A stretch of DNA of 43,941 nt from JADFRG01 sp964590515 (GTDB taxonomy: Bacteria > Chloroflexota > Anaerolineae > Anaerolineales > E44-bin32). The position numbers and the translations under genes are program-made. The stretch lies in the NCBI GenBank assembly GCA_964590515.1, contig CAZPZD010000018.1, positions 1-43,941 of the forward strand, given 5' to 3'. How positions within the stretch are numbered: the stretch's first letter is position 1; each line of letters opens with the position of its first letter. Shown here in pieces: positions 7,873 through 15,162 of the stretch. The notes beneath the pieces were generated by a model, which was not told the DNA's origin, made no database searches, and saw only the letters and a program-made list of their open reading frames with translations.

Positions 7873-9699
7873 ATGAGCGAACCTGAAGCGACCGTCATAG
7901 CGAACGAATCCGTTAAGCTGCGGCCGTGGGCGGCGGGCCCGGTCTACAAGAAGGCCCTGATCCCGACCGACAATTCCGAGCTCTGTCATGCCGGGATCGA
8001 CTGGGGGGTGGACTTTGCCCGAAAGTGGGGAACTCTGCTGGTCGGCAACCACGTCTATGCCGCCCGGCTGCATGACGACCGTTTCCGCCAGCTGGAAGTT
8101 GGCCTGCCGGCCCGCTTCCAGACGGAGAAGGAAATCGGGCGTCAGCGGAATATCCACGACAAGCTCATCGAGACCGGGCTGATCCTGATCTCGGATTCAT
8201 TCCTAGACGTGCTGGACAAACGCGGCGAAGAAAACGATATCAAGGTCGAGCGCAAGTTGATGGAGGGCATTCACTTCGAACAGCTTGCCAAGGACATCAA
8301 CTCCAAAGACTACGACTTGGTCATCATGGGCGCCCACGGCATCGGTCAGGTAAAGCGCAGCCAGCTCGGGATGGTGACCGCCCGGGTCTCGCGCTTGATC
8401 ACGACCGATATGCTGATCATGCGCCAGTCCGGCCGGAAGCTGAGCGGCGGGAAAATCCTGGTGTGTGTGGATGGTTCGGCCTACTGTTTTGTCGCGCTGC
8501 GCAAAGCCCTCCGCCTGTCGCAAGAATTCAACACCAAGGTCCACTGCGTCTCCGCCTTCGATCCCTTCTATCACTACGCGGCCTTCGACAACATTCGCCA
8601 CGTGCTCTCCTACCAGGCCGGCAAGGTGTTCAAGTTTGAAGAGCAGGAAGAGCTGCATAATAACATCATCGACCGCGGGCTGAAGAAGGTCTGCGAAGCC
8701 AACTTGCTCCGGGCGGAGCTGGTGGCGACCGAGGAGGGAGTGGAGATAACCACTGAAGTCCTGGTTGGGAAGCCGTTTGCAAAGATCGTTGACGTGTGTG
8801 AGCGGGACGACTACGACCTGGTCGTGATCGGGCGGTGGGGGGCACACCACGTGGAGGGCGCGGATCTTGGATCCAACAGCGACAATCTGCTCCGGCTGGC
8901 GATCAACAATCTGTTGATCGTCGGTGCGGCCGATGCCCGGCCCTTCGATATCCCGATGCTGGAAGAATACGAGGAGGAGCCATTAGATTGGGACGACGAC
9001 GCGCTCAAGCTTGTACTCCGGGCGCCGCCCTTCGCCCAGGCGATGGCCAAGGCTTCGGTCGAGGAATACGCCCGCCACGAGGGTCACGAGCGTGTCACGA
9101 TTGACCTCCTATACGGGGCGCTCGGTGACATTTTGCCGCCCTCAGCCAAGCACCTGATGGGGCTTGAGACCGAAGACCGGAAATTGGCCGAGGCGCGCCA
9201 GAAGGCGCGCTCTCCGATTGAGGAATACGTGCCCCACGAGCGAGCTTTCCCTTGGACCGACGAGGCACTGGGGCGGGTGAAGAGTCGCGTGCCTCCGTTC
9301 ATCCAGCCGATGGCGATGCTGGCGATGGAGCGCTACGCACGGGAAAAGCAACTGCCGGAGGTAACGCTCGAAGTCACGATCCAGGTGGCGCGCCGCCTCG
9401 GATATGCGAGTGACGACGGGCCGTCTCAGGAGCTGACCTGGACCGAGGAGGCGCTGGAGCGGCTCTCCCGAGTTCCCAAGTTCGAGCGGGTGATGGTCAA
9501 AGAGATGGTGGACAGCCTGGCCAGGGATGCCGGACACCAGGCAGTCAATTACGAAATTGCCGATGAAATGCTGCGCAGGGTGCGCGAGCTCTGGGAGGCC
9601 GAGGGCGAGGGTGCCTTCGGCTATTTCAAGGGTATGTCCGGCCCGCAGTCCGCAGACCAGAGCCCAGGCTCCGGTGAGGCACCTGCCTCAGGCGATTGA
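7873..9699 (+). CDS. Double universal-stress-protein domain fused to three PCP_red domains
   Basis: 608 residues, apparently soluble. Two UspA-like domains occupy residues ~24-186 and ~191-355; glycine-rich nucleotide-loop motifs are partly kept (GAHGIGQVKRSQLG, GRWGAHHVEGADLG). Three repeats then match the PCP_red pattern known from the C-terminus of the light-independent protochlorophyllide reductase B subunit (W-[ST]-x-E-A-x-x-R-L, P-x-F, then an E-x-Y-A-R helix). They start at residues ~371 (LDWDDDALKLV), ~459 (FPWTDEALGRV) and ~521 (LTWTEEALERL). Stress sensing plus PCP_red suggests a regulatory or cofactor-protein scaffold role, but no function can be assigned. The same domain recurs in the genes at 10572 and 11419. 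Confidence 0.85.
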   Translation: MSEPEATVIANESVKLRPWAAGPVYKKALIPTDNSELCHAGIDWGVDFARKWGTLLVGNHVYAARLHDDRFRQLEVGLPARFQTEKEIGRQRNIHDKLIETGLILISDSFLDVLDKRGEENDIKVERKLMEGIHFEQLAKDINSKDYDLVIMGAHGIGQVKRSQLGMVTARVSRLITTDMLIMRQSGRKLSGGKILVCVDGSAYCFVALRKALRLSQEFNTKVHCVSAFDPFYHYAAFDNIRHVLSYQAGKVFKFEEQEELHNNIIDRGLKKVCEANLLRAELVATEEGVEITTEVLVGKPFAKIVDVCERDDYDLVVIGRWGAHHVEGADLGSNSDNLLRLAINNLLIVGAADARPFDIPMLEEYEEEPLDWDDDALKLVLRAPPFAQAMAKASVEEYARHEGHERVTIDLLYGALGDILPPSAKHLMGLETEDRKLAEARQKARSPIEEYVPHERAFPWTDEALGRVKSRVPPFIQPMAMLAMERYAREKQLPEVTLEVTIQVARRLGYASDDGPSQELTWTEEALERLSRVPKFERVMVKEMVDSLARDAGHQAVNYEIADEMLRRVRELWEAEGEGAFGYFKGMSGPQSADQSPGSGEAPASGD

Positions 9700-9738
9700 A
9701 AGCGTGGGTGTGAGGCCCGCAGTAGTGCGCGATTGAGC

Positions 9739-10575
9739 ATGGAGAGACTTCCTGCTGTGGACGTGTTGGGGCAGGTGGTTGCCCAGCGAACCGCAGTCGC
9801 CCGCCGACTCGCTTCCGTCCGGCGGGTCGTCGCCATTGCCAGCGGCAAGGGTGGGGTCGGCAAGAGTCTGCTGACCGCCAACCTGGCCGCCGCCCTGGCG
9901 ACTGACGCTGCCAGGGTCGGGGTGCTGGACGCCGACATCCACGGGCCGAGCGCGGCGCTGATGCTCGGTGCCCGCGGGCAGCGGCCAAAACTTGGCCCGG
10001 AGGGGGCGCGGCCGGCCATTGGGGTATGCGACGTGCGGGTAATGTCAATGGACTTACTGCTGAAAGATGATGATTCAGCGGTCCGCTGGCGACACTATGG
10101 GGGGCTTGCCGACGATACGTTTGTCTGGCGGGGAACGCTCGAAGCCAACGTCCTGCGTGAATTTCTAGCCGACACGGAGTGGGGCGAACTAGAGTATCTG
10201 CTGATTGACATGCCTCCGGGCGCGGACCGTTTCGACACGCTCCTCAGGCTGCTGCCGGAACTCGATGGAGCGCTGATGATCACGACCCCAAGTGAAGCTT
10301 CGGTGCTGGTGGTCCGAAGAGCGGCCGTCGCGGCTCAGCAGTCAGGGGCTCGAATCCTCGGCCTGGTTGAAAACATGGCCGGGACCGCCGGACCGGGGCG
10401 CGGTCGCGCCTTGGCCAATGACCTGGGGGTCCCCTTCTTGGCCGCTGTCCCGTTCGATCCCGACCTCGCCCGGAACACCGAGGCCGGGAGGCCGGGGGTG
10501 CTGATTGACCCGGGGGCGCCCGGAGCACGGGCGATCCTCGAACTGGCCGATCGGCTTAGAGGAATCCTGGCGTGA
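9739..10575 (+). CDS. Mrp/ApbC-like P-loop ATPase lacking the CxxC motif
   Basis: 278 residues from ATG 9739. The deviant Walker A motif SGKGGVGKS, the switch motif DADIHGPSAALMLG and LLIDMPPG place it in the Mrp/NBP35 family of iron-sulfur cluster carrier ATPases. The family normally has a CPxC pair after ENM (ENMSYFVCPHC-type) that bridges a [4Fe-4S] cluster in the dimer. Here ENM is followed by AGTAGPGRGRALANDLG, and the protein has only one cysteine (AIGVCDV), so canonical cluster binding looks impossible. It may instead serve the neighbouring PCP_red or radical SAM proteins as a nucleotide-dependent factor. Its stop codon is overlapped by the next gene (GTGA). Confidence 0.85.
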   Translation: MERLPAVDVLGQVVAQRTAVARRLASVRRVVAIASGKGGVGKSLLTANLAAALATDAARVGVLDADIHGPSAALMLGARGQRPKLGPEGARPAIGVCDVRVMSMDLLLKDDDSAVRWRHYGGLADDTFVWRGTLEANVLREFLADTEWGELEYLLIDMPPGADRFDTLLRLLPELDGALMITTPSEASVLVVRRAAVAAQQSGARILGLVENMAGTAGPGRGRALANDLGVPFLAAVPFDPDLARNTEAGRPGVLIDPGAPGARAILELADRLRGILA

Positions 10576-11015
10576 AATTCCGCTGCGAAGAATGTCAGGA
10601 AACGATGGAGTTCGTGTCGAATGACACCGACGGCGCCAACGGGGTAATGGCTATCCGGTATTCCTGCCCAAATTGCGGCCGCCGGATTTCTATGATCACC
10701 AATCCGGGCGAGACCCAGATGGTGTCCAGCCTTGGAGTGACTATCGGCCACGAAGCGCTCGCCGAGCGCGGGGCCGGGCCAATGAATCAAATCCGGCGCT
10801 CGCTGGAAGCCGAAACAGGCTGGACCGACGACCGGGGTTTGCCGGATCCGGTGTGGACCGAGGCGGCCGAAAGACGGTTGGCTGCGGCACCGGGATTCGT
10901 CCAGGGGATGGTCCGCCGGCTGTACACCGACTGGGCGAAGCGCAACGGATACGAGGAGGTCAGCCCGGCCGTGATGAGTAAGGCCCGGGACGCTCTCGGA
11001 ATGTCCGAGATGTGA
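10572..11015 (+). CDS. Cys4 zinc-ribbon-like PCP_red protein
   Basis: 147 residues from GTG 10572, overlapping the upstream stop. The N-terminus has two CxxC pairs (C5/C8 and C32/C35) that could bind zinc or an iron-sulfur cluster. Residues ~93-140 form one PCP_red domain (PVWTEAAERRLAAAPGF, then a WAKRNGYEEVSP stretch). In the family this domain sits at the C-terminus of protochlorophyllide reductase subunit B, but no nitrogenase-like subunit is present here. Overlapping starts and stops with both neighbours place it in one operon with the Mrp-like ATPase and the membrane protein. The function is unknown. Confidence 0.8.
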   Translation: MKFRCEECQETMEFVSNDTDGANGVMAIRYSCPNCGRRISMITNPGETQMVSSLGVTIGHEALAERGAGPMNQIRRSLEAETGWTDDRGLPDPVWTEAAERRLAAAPGFVQGMVRRLYTDWAKRNGYEEVSPAVMSKARDALGMSEM

Positions 11016-11422
11016 TTGCGCTCGCGGGAAGTCCCCACAGGCAGGCGGCGGTTGGCTATGCCGGGATCGGAGCGCTGGTCATTCTGATCACGCTGTTTGC
11101 AAGATTGGTCCCGGAGAGCCGTGTCAATGCCGTAGTGGAATTGCTGATTGGACTGGTGTTTCTCATGCTGTTCGCAGTCATTATCTACCGTGGCTGGTGG
11201 CCGATTTCTGCCGCCCTGGTCTTTTCTAACTCCTGGAGGGCCTTCACCTACTTCAACGATGGCCGCGGGGTGCACGTGGAGCTGCTCTCCCGCGTGATCA
11301 CCCCGATCCAGCCGCAACCGATCGCCTATCTGAATGCAGCCCTGATGACCCTGATCGTCGTCTTGTTGGCTCGGTCCGCGATTTCCGGCTACGCGGCCTG
11401 GCGGGCAGGAGGGGCAACCTGA
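11012..11422 (+). CDS. Small membrane protein, function unknown
   Basis: 136 residues from GTG 11012 (GTGA overlap with the previous stop). Three strongly hydrophobic stretches (around residues 18-32, 42-60 and 108-125) predict an integral membrane protein, with a more polar central stretch (FSNSWRAFTYFNDGRGVHVELL). I do not recognise the family. Its position between two PCP_red genes, with overlapping stop codons on both sides, suggests it is the membrane component of whatever that operon does. Confidence 0.65.
   Translation: MIALAGSPHRQAAVGYAGIGALVILITLFARLVPESRVNAVVELLIGLVFLMLFAVIIYRGWWPISAALVFSNSWRAFTYFNDGRGVHVELLSRVITPIQPQPIAYLNAALMTLIVVLLARSAISGYAAWRAGGAT
11407..11412 (+). promoter_or_regulatory. 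Shine-Dalgarno sequence supporting a CTG start
   Basis: AGGAGG (11407-11412), extending into GG, lies 6 bases before CTG 11419, which itself overlaps the upstream stop as CTGA. The next conventional in-frame start, TTG 11449, has no ribosome-binding site. Confidence 0.55.
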
Positions 11423-12678
11423 ACGCGGAGGCCACGTTTCGGCCCTCCTTGGTCTCGTGGAACCTGACCAAGCGCTGCAACCTGCGTTGCCCCCACTGCT
11501 ACATGGAGGCTGGGGTCAAAGCCGAGCACGAACTGAGCACCGCCGAATGCCTGAGCTTGATCGACGAAATGGCCGCCCTGGGGACGGAGATGTTGATCCT
11601 GACCGGCGGCGAACCGTTGCTGCGGAAGGACATTTACGACATTGCCAGCTACGCCTCCCAGCGCGGGATCTGGGTTGTCATGGGCACCAATGGCGTCCTG
11701 TTAAACGATTTGGTCGCCCAGAAAATGATCGAGTGTGGGGTGCGGGGGGTCGGGATCAGCATCGACTCGACCGATCCCAGCGTTCACAATAGCTTCCGGG
11801 GCGGCCCCAATTCTTGGGAGCAATCGGTGCGGGCGCTCGAAATCTGCCGGGCCCAGGGGCTTGAAGTCCTGGTCCAGAGCACCGTGATGGATCTCAACTA
11901 CTCCGAGGTGCCGCGCTTGCTGGAATTCGCCCGCCAGCTCGGAGCGTGGTCCTTTAATCTCTATTTCCTGGTCCAGACTGGCCGGGGTCAGCAAATGAAC
12001 GATCTCACAGCAGAGCGGACCGAGCAGATGCTGACATTCCTGGCGGAGGCCCAGCAGCGCTACCGACCCATGTTGGTGCGTGCCAAGTGCGCCCCGCACT
12101 TCAAGCGGATCGCCTTCGAGGCCGGTTTGGGCGGGATGGAGAGCGGCGGCTGCATGGCGGGGACCGAATATTGCCGGATCACTCCGGATGGCGAAGTGAC
12201 ACCCTGTCCCTACATGGCTCTGCCGGTGGGAAATGTCCGCGGCAGTTCGCTAACTCAGATCTGGCGGAGCGCGCCCGAGCTGTTGGCGCTGAGAGATCCC
12301 GGCCAGCTCAAGGGCCGCTGCGGCCGCTGTGAATACAACGAGCTCTGCGGAGGATGCCGCTGCCGAGCCTATGCTCGCTACGGCGACATCCTGGAAGAAG
12401 ACCCGGGGTGCAGTTACGAGCCGACCGGGGCGAAGATCGTCATGTCGGAAATCCATTGGAGCGGGGAGGCGCGGTTTCGCCTCGAGCGGATCCCAATCGC
12501 CTTCATCCGGCAAAAGGTCAAACGTGGGGTGGAGGCCTATGCGAGGAGTCGGTCTAGCCGCTGGGTCACGGAGGAAATCATGCGCCAGGCGCTCGCCGGC
12601 TTTGAGCGGCCCCCAGCCTTCCAGCTCGATAACCCGACCGCGCTTGGAACCCCGGCGGCAGTGGAGCGCCTGGCATGA
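11419..12678 (+). CDS. Radical SAM/SPASM protein with C-terminal PCP_red domain
   Basis: 419 residues if started at CTG 11419. The radical SAM cluster motif is C20-x3-C24-x2-C27 (CNLRCPHC), followed by the SAM-binding GGEP. A SPASM-type region supplies further cysteines for auxiliary clusters (CMAGTEYC, CPYM, RCGRCEYNELCGGCRCRAYA, then DPGC), as in enzymes that modify peptides or tetrapyrroles; NirJ/Ahb-type heme enzymes are the nearest general likeness. Residues ~345-395 form a fifth PCP_red domain (HWSGEARFRLERIP). The CTG start is preferred over TTG 11449 because of the AGGAGG 6 bases upstream and because it restores the family's usual residues before SWNLTKRC. The substrate is unknown; the protein at 12730 is a possible one. 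Confidence 0.85.
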   Translation: MNAEATFRPSLVSWNLTKRCNLRCPHCYMEAGVKAEHELSTAECLSLIDEMAALGTEMLILTGGEPLLRKDIYDIASYASQRGIWVVMGTNGVLLNDLVAQKMIECGVRGVGISIDSTDPSVHNSFRGGPNSWEQSVRALEICRAQGLEVLVQSTVMDLNYSEVPRLLEFARQLGAWSFNLYFLVQTGRGQQMNDLTAERTEQMLTFLAEAQQRYRPMLVRAKCAPHFKRIAFEAGLGGMESGGCMAGTEYCRITPDGEVTPCPYMALPVGNVRGSSLTQIWRSAPELLALRDPGQLKGRCGRCEYNELCGGCRCRAYARYGDILEEDPGCSYEPTGAKIVMSEIHWSGEARFRLERIPIAFIRQKVKRGVEAYARSRSSRWVTEEIMRQALAGFERPPAFQLDNPTALGTPAAVERLA

Positions 12679-12729
12679 TCGCCACTCAGCGGGATGCGCA
12701 TAGCCACCAGAATATAAAGGAGCGGATTC

Positions 12730-13437
12730 ATGTCGGAAGTTGATCTGATCGGTCAAGTCGTAGTATCTGACGGACTGGCCTGGGTTCGTACGAATGGGCA
12801 GGTCCGGGAATATCGGATACAGGAGCTCCCCGAAAACTTCATCCGCTGGCAGCTAGACTACAAACAGCGAGTTTACGCTGCTATCGAGCACGACCAATAC
12901 GTAGCCTTCAACGCTGGTCATCTGCCGGTGGTCGGTACCTGGGATTTGGGCTCGACCTTCCCCAACCTCGCCAACAAGGGGGTAGGGTTCACACCCAAGG
13001 ACGAGTTCATGGATCATTACGTGAATCTGGTGGAAGGCGCGGTCGCCGAGATCGAGCAACTCCCGCCGCATGCGGTGGACGAGACCCGGCGGCTGAGGAT
13101 TGCGACCGCCCGCGAGTTCTACGCCCACCCGGAGCATATCGACTGGAGGCGGCTCGGGCTGCTTGAGATCTTCGAAGGGAGCACCTACCGAAACCTGAGC
13201 CAGAATCCGATGGCAGCAGTCTTGTGGACGGGCGACTCGCCGATCTTCGTCAGCTTTCAGGTCAATTGCGTCGTAGAGGTCATCACTCCCGAGCATCCCC
13301 GCTACCGCTTCTCGTGGGCGATGAGACGCCTGTTTGAATACGAGCCCTTTCATGTGGTCCAGACCATGTTCCCCTACTCTTACACCTTCTGGGTCTACGA
13401 TTGGAAGGAAAAGACGCCCAAACGGCGCTACAAGTAG
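12730..13437 (+). CDS. Unrecognised 235-residue protein downstream of the radical SAM gene
   Basis: ATG 12730 has a good ribosome-binding site (AAAGGAG). No signal peptide or membrane helix is visible. The protein has an N-terminal beta-rich stretch, a central helical acidic part (residues ~95-140) and an aromatic-rich C-terminus with many Tyr, Phe and Trp residues (FEYEPFHVVQTMFPYSYTFWVYDW). It contains only one cysteine (QVNCVVEV). I do not recognise a family. The position directly after a radical SAM/SPASM enzyme, and 26 bases before a formylglycine-enzyme-like gene, makes it a candidate partner or substrate protein, but nothing in the sequence proves this. Confidence 0.7.
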   Translation: MSEVDLIGQVVVSDGLAWVRTNGQVREYRIQELPENFIRWQLDYKQRVYAAIEHDQYVAFNAGHLPVVGTWDLGSTFPNLANKGVGFTPKDEFMDHYVNLVEGAVAEIEQLPPHAVDETRRLRIATAREFYAHPEHIDWRRLGLLEIFEGSTYRNLSQNPMAAVLWTGDSPIFVSFQVNCVVEVITPEHPRYRFSWAMRRLFEYEPFHVVQTMFPYSYTFWVYDWKEKTPKRRYK

Positions 13438-13463
13438 CGCCGCACCTTCAGGCTGCCGGCCCG

Positions 13464-14066
13464 ATGGAGAAGATCCGGATTCCGGCCGGGCCCTTCCTGA
13501 TGGGAAAGGACAGGGAAGTCGTCGAAGTCCTTGACTTCTCGATATCCAAGTTCCCGACGACGACCGAGGAATACGCACTCTTCGTGGAGGCAACCGGCCA
13601 TCGACCGCCAAAGTGGCCGGGAGGCAAGTTTCCTGCCGAGATCGCCAGGCATCCAGTCGTCAACGTCAGTTGGGAAGACGCTCTGACCTATCTGAATTGG
13701 GTCGGGGCAAGACTGCCGAGCGAGGCCGAATGGGAGAAGGCAGCCAGCGGCTCACAGGGTTGGTTGTACCCGTGGGGAAATGAATTCATCCCCGAAAACT
13801 GCAACTCCAGCGAATCGAAAACTACCGGCACCCGACCGGTGGACGCTCACCCGGGCGGGGTTTCTCCATACGGAGTAATGGATATGGCCGGCAACGTATG
13901 GGAGTGGACGAGCAGTCTTTACGAGGTCGGCGCAGACTGGCGGGTGTTGAAGGGTGGTTCCTGGGACTACAAAGGCTTTAAGGACGCCCGGGCGGCGGCC
14001 CGGGTCTATTTTGGTCCGACATTTCGCAGCGGAGCGATCGGATTCCGCCTCGCCTGGGACAGTTGA
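13464..14066 (+). CDS. Formylglycine-generating-enzyme-like (SUMF1 fold) protein without catalytic cysteines
   Basis: 200 residues from ATG 13464. Family landmarks are clear: RIPAGPFLMG at the start, HPVVNVSWEDALTYLNW, LPSEAEWEKAA, YPWG, VDAHPGGVSPYGVMDMAGNVWEWTSS, and GGSW followed by ARAAAR and GAIGFRLA. True formylglycine-generating enzymes carry two copper-binding cysteines just after GGSW. Here that segment reads GGSWDYKGFKDA, and the only cysteine is elsewhere (NCNSSES), so sulfatase activation is unlikely. The fold is also used by ligand-binding and other non-FGE proteins. The protein is shorter than true FGEs. No signal peptide is seen, so it is probably cytoplasmic. Confidence 0.85.
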   Translation: MEKIRIPAGPFLMGKDREVVEVLDFSISKFPTTTEEYALFVEATGHRPPKWPGGKFPAEIARHPVVNVSWEDALTYLNWVGARLPSEAEWEKAASGSQGWLYPWGNEFIPENCNSSESKTTGTRPVDAHPGGVSPYGVMDMAGNVWEWTSSLYEVGADWRVLKGGSWDYKGFKDARAAARVYFGPTFRSGAIGFRLAWDS

Positions 14067-14071
14067 GCGGC

Positions 14072-14713
14072 ATGCTCACCAAGCCGACGATCCACGAATT
14101 CATGGCCGCCGTGGAGGACCGACTGCGCTCGCCCGCCCGGCTCTACCTGGTCGGGGAGAGCTCACTGGTGGTGGAAGGCTGGCGCGAATGGACGGATCAG
14201 TTGGTCTACACCGCGGAGGGGGCCGATCTTGCCCAGCTAATGCGGACCATCGAGGCGGTGGCCGCCCAACAAGGGATACGCCTAATTTGCGAATCCCCAG
14301 CCGATATCATTCCACTTCCGCTGGGGTACGGTAGACGCGCCCGTAGCTGGGAGATCCCGGAGAGCGGTTCACCGGCCCAGCTTACGCTTTACCATTTCGA
14401 CCCGTACAGTACCGCGATCCGGCTCATCGCCCGAGGCGATGAGCCGGATTACAGGGTCGCATTAGAGTTTCTGCGCCAGGGCTGGATTCAACTCAGCGAG
14501 TTGGACCGTCAATTGACTGAGCTGCTACCACAGTTTTCAGCGGAGGCCATTCAGCAGGATCCGGCCGAGTTCCGGCGCAAGTACAAAGGGCTGCGCCAGA
14601 TGTGGCTGGCGCTTAGCAACGGCTCGGGTTTCGTGAGTTCAGCCGTCGACGGTCAGGCTGGCAGCCATTCCCGCCTCCAGGTGGCCGGGGATGCTGCACA
14701 CGATCTGGAGTGA
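14072..14713 (+). CDS. Nucleotidyltransferase-like protein (DUF6036-type)
   Basis: 213 residues from ATG 14072; TTG 14063 would overlap the upstream stop as TTGA. Residues ~18-45 (LRSPARLYLVGESSLVVEGWREWTDQ) resemble the first strands of MNT-type nucleotidyltransferases such as the DUF6036 family. The later stretch with DPYSTAIRLIARGDEPDYRVALEFL matches the conserved helix of that group. The usual GG is GE, and the usual DID acidic pair is DQL, so catalysis may be lost. The last 75 bases overlap the antisense cupredoxin gene (14639-15043). The family often acts in toxin-antitoxin pairs, but no partner with a recognisable antitoxin pattern is adjacent. Confidence 0.6.
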   Translation: MLTKPTIHEFMAAVEDRLRSPARLYLVGESSLVVEGWREWTDQLVYTAEGADLAQLMRTIEAVAAQQGIRLICESPADIIPLPLGYGRRARSWEIPESGSPAQLTLYHFDPYSTAIRLIARGDEPDYRVALEFLRQGWIQLSELDRQLTELLPQFSAEAIQQDPAEFRRKYKGLRQMWLALSNGSGFVSSAVDGQAGSHSRLQVAGDAAHDLE

Positions 14714-15043
14714 GCCGGTGTCCGACGGAGAAGTGAAGGTAAAGGTCTGGACGGCGCCCGCGGCGACCTTGGTTTCGGCAAGCACATTCGCCTGGTCATC
14801 GGCGTCGAACGGGGCCGCGGCTTGGTGGCCGGCATCCAGCAGGACCCAATTGTGCTCGATCGTCCCACTGTTCGTCAGGGTGAGCGTGACTTCGGCTCCG
14901 GCCGGCACTGAGGCGCTTGCCGGTGAGAAGGAGAATTCCGACATGGACATGGATATCGCTGCCGCGCTCGGACCTCCGCAGGCGGCCAGTCCAGCCACGA
15001 GCAAGAGAATCACGCCAGAATAGATCAGAAACCGGTTGGTCAT
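14639..15043 (-). CDS. Plastocyanin-like cupredoxin lipoprotein
   Basis: 134 residues with a lipobox (LAAC, C22) and one cupredoxin domain. Type 1 copper ligands are complete: H64 (EHNW), C116, H121 and M126 (CSIPGHLEAGM). It probably acts as a lipid-anchored electron donor. On the - strand an AGGAGG lies just before the ATG, and a promoter is visible at 15070-15098. It is divergent from the second CuA subunit gene (15163), with 119 bases between the starts, which suggests it serves that complex. Its 3' end runs antisense to the last 24 codons of the nucleotidyltransferase-like gene, and that overlap encodes the C116, H121 and M126 ligands. Confidence 0.88.
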   Translation of the reverse strand: MTNRFLIYSGVILLLVAGLAACGGPSAAAISMSMSEFSFSPASASVPAGAEVTLTLTNSGTIEHNWVLLDAGHQAAAPFDADDQANVLAETKVAAGAVQTFTFTSPSDTGSLQIVCSIPGHLEAGMAASLTVDG

Positions 15044-15069
15044 AGGGGTCTTCCTCCTGTTGAAGCGAG

Positions 15070-15098
15070 AGTCTAAGCCGGTCCGTCCGGGAGCGCAA
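15070..15098 (-). promoter_or_regulatory. Promoter for the plastocyanin-like gene
   Basis: On the - strand TTGCGC (15098-15093) and TAGACT (15075-15070) are 17 bases apart, matching consensus at 3 and 4 positions of 6. The predicted transcript start is ~20 bases before the ATG. Confidence 0.35.
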
Positions 15099-15140
15099 GC
15101 AACTTGCCCGCTCAGGTCTCGATTCGGCGGGGCCAGCCGA

Positions 15141-15149
15141 TGATAAACT
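15141..15149 (+). promoter_or_regulatory. Extended -10 promoter for the second CuA/heme-copper operon
   Basis: TGATAAACT is an extended -10 element (TG-n-TAAACT) with no convincing -35. The same nine bases recur at 18238-18246 before the STAS gene. The predicted transcript start is only ~7 bases before ATG 15163, so the mRNA may be nearly leaderless. Confidence 0.4.
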
Positions 15150-15162
15150 ACCAGCCGCCAGC

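Noticed and set aside
8203..8850. 215-residue open frame antisense to the universal-stress/PCP_red gene
   Set aside because: The sense frame has clear domains; the antisense product has no recognisable pattern or ribosome-binding site.
7873..12678. Bacteriochlorophyll biosynthesis locus
   Set aside because: Only the PCP_red domain is shared; no nitrogenase-like subunits, chelatase or other bch genes are present.
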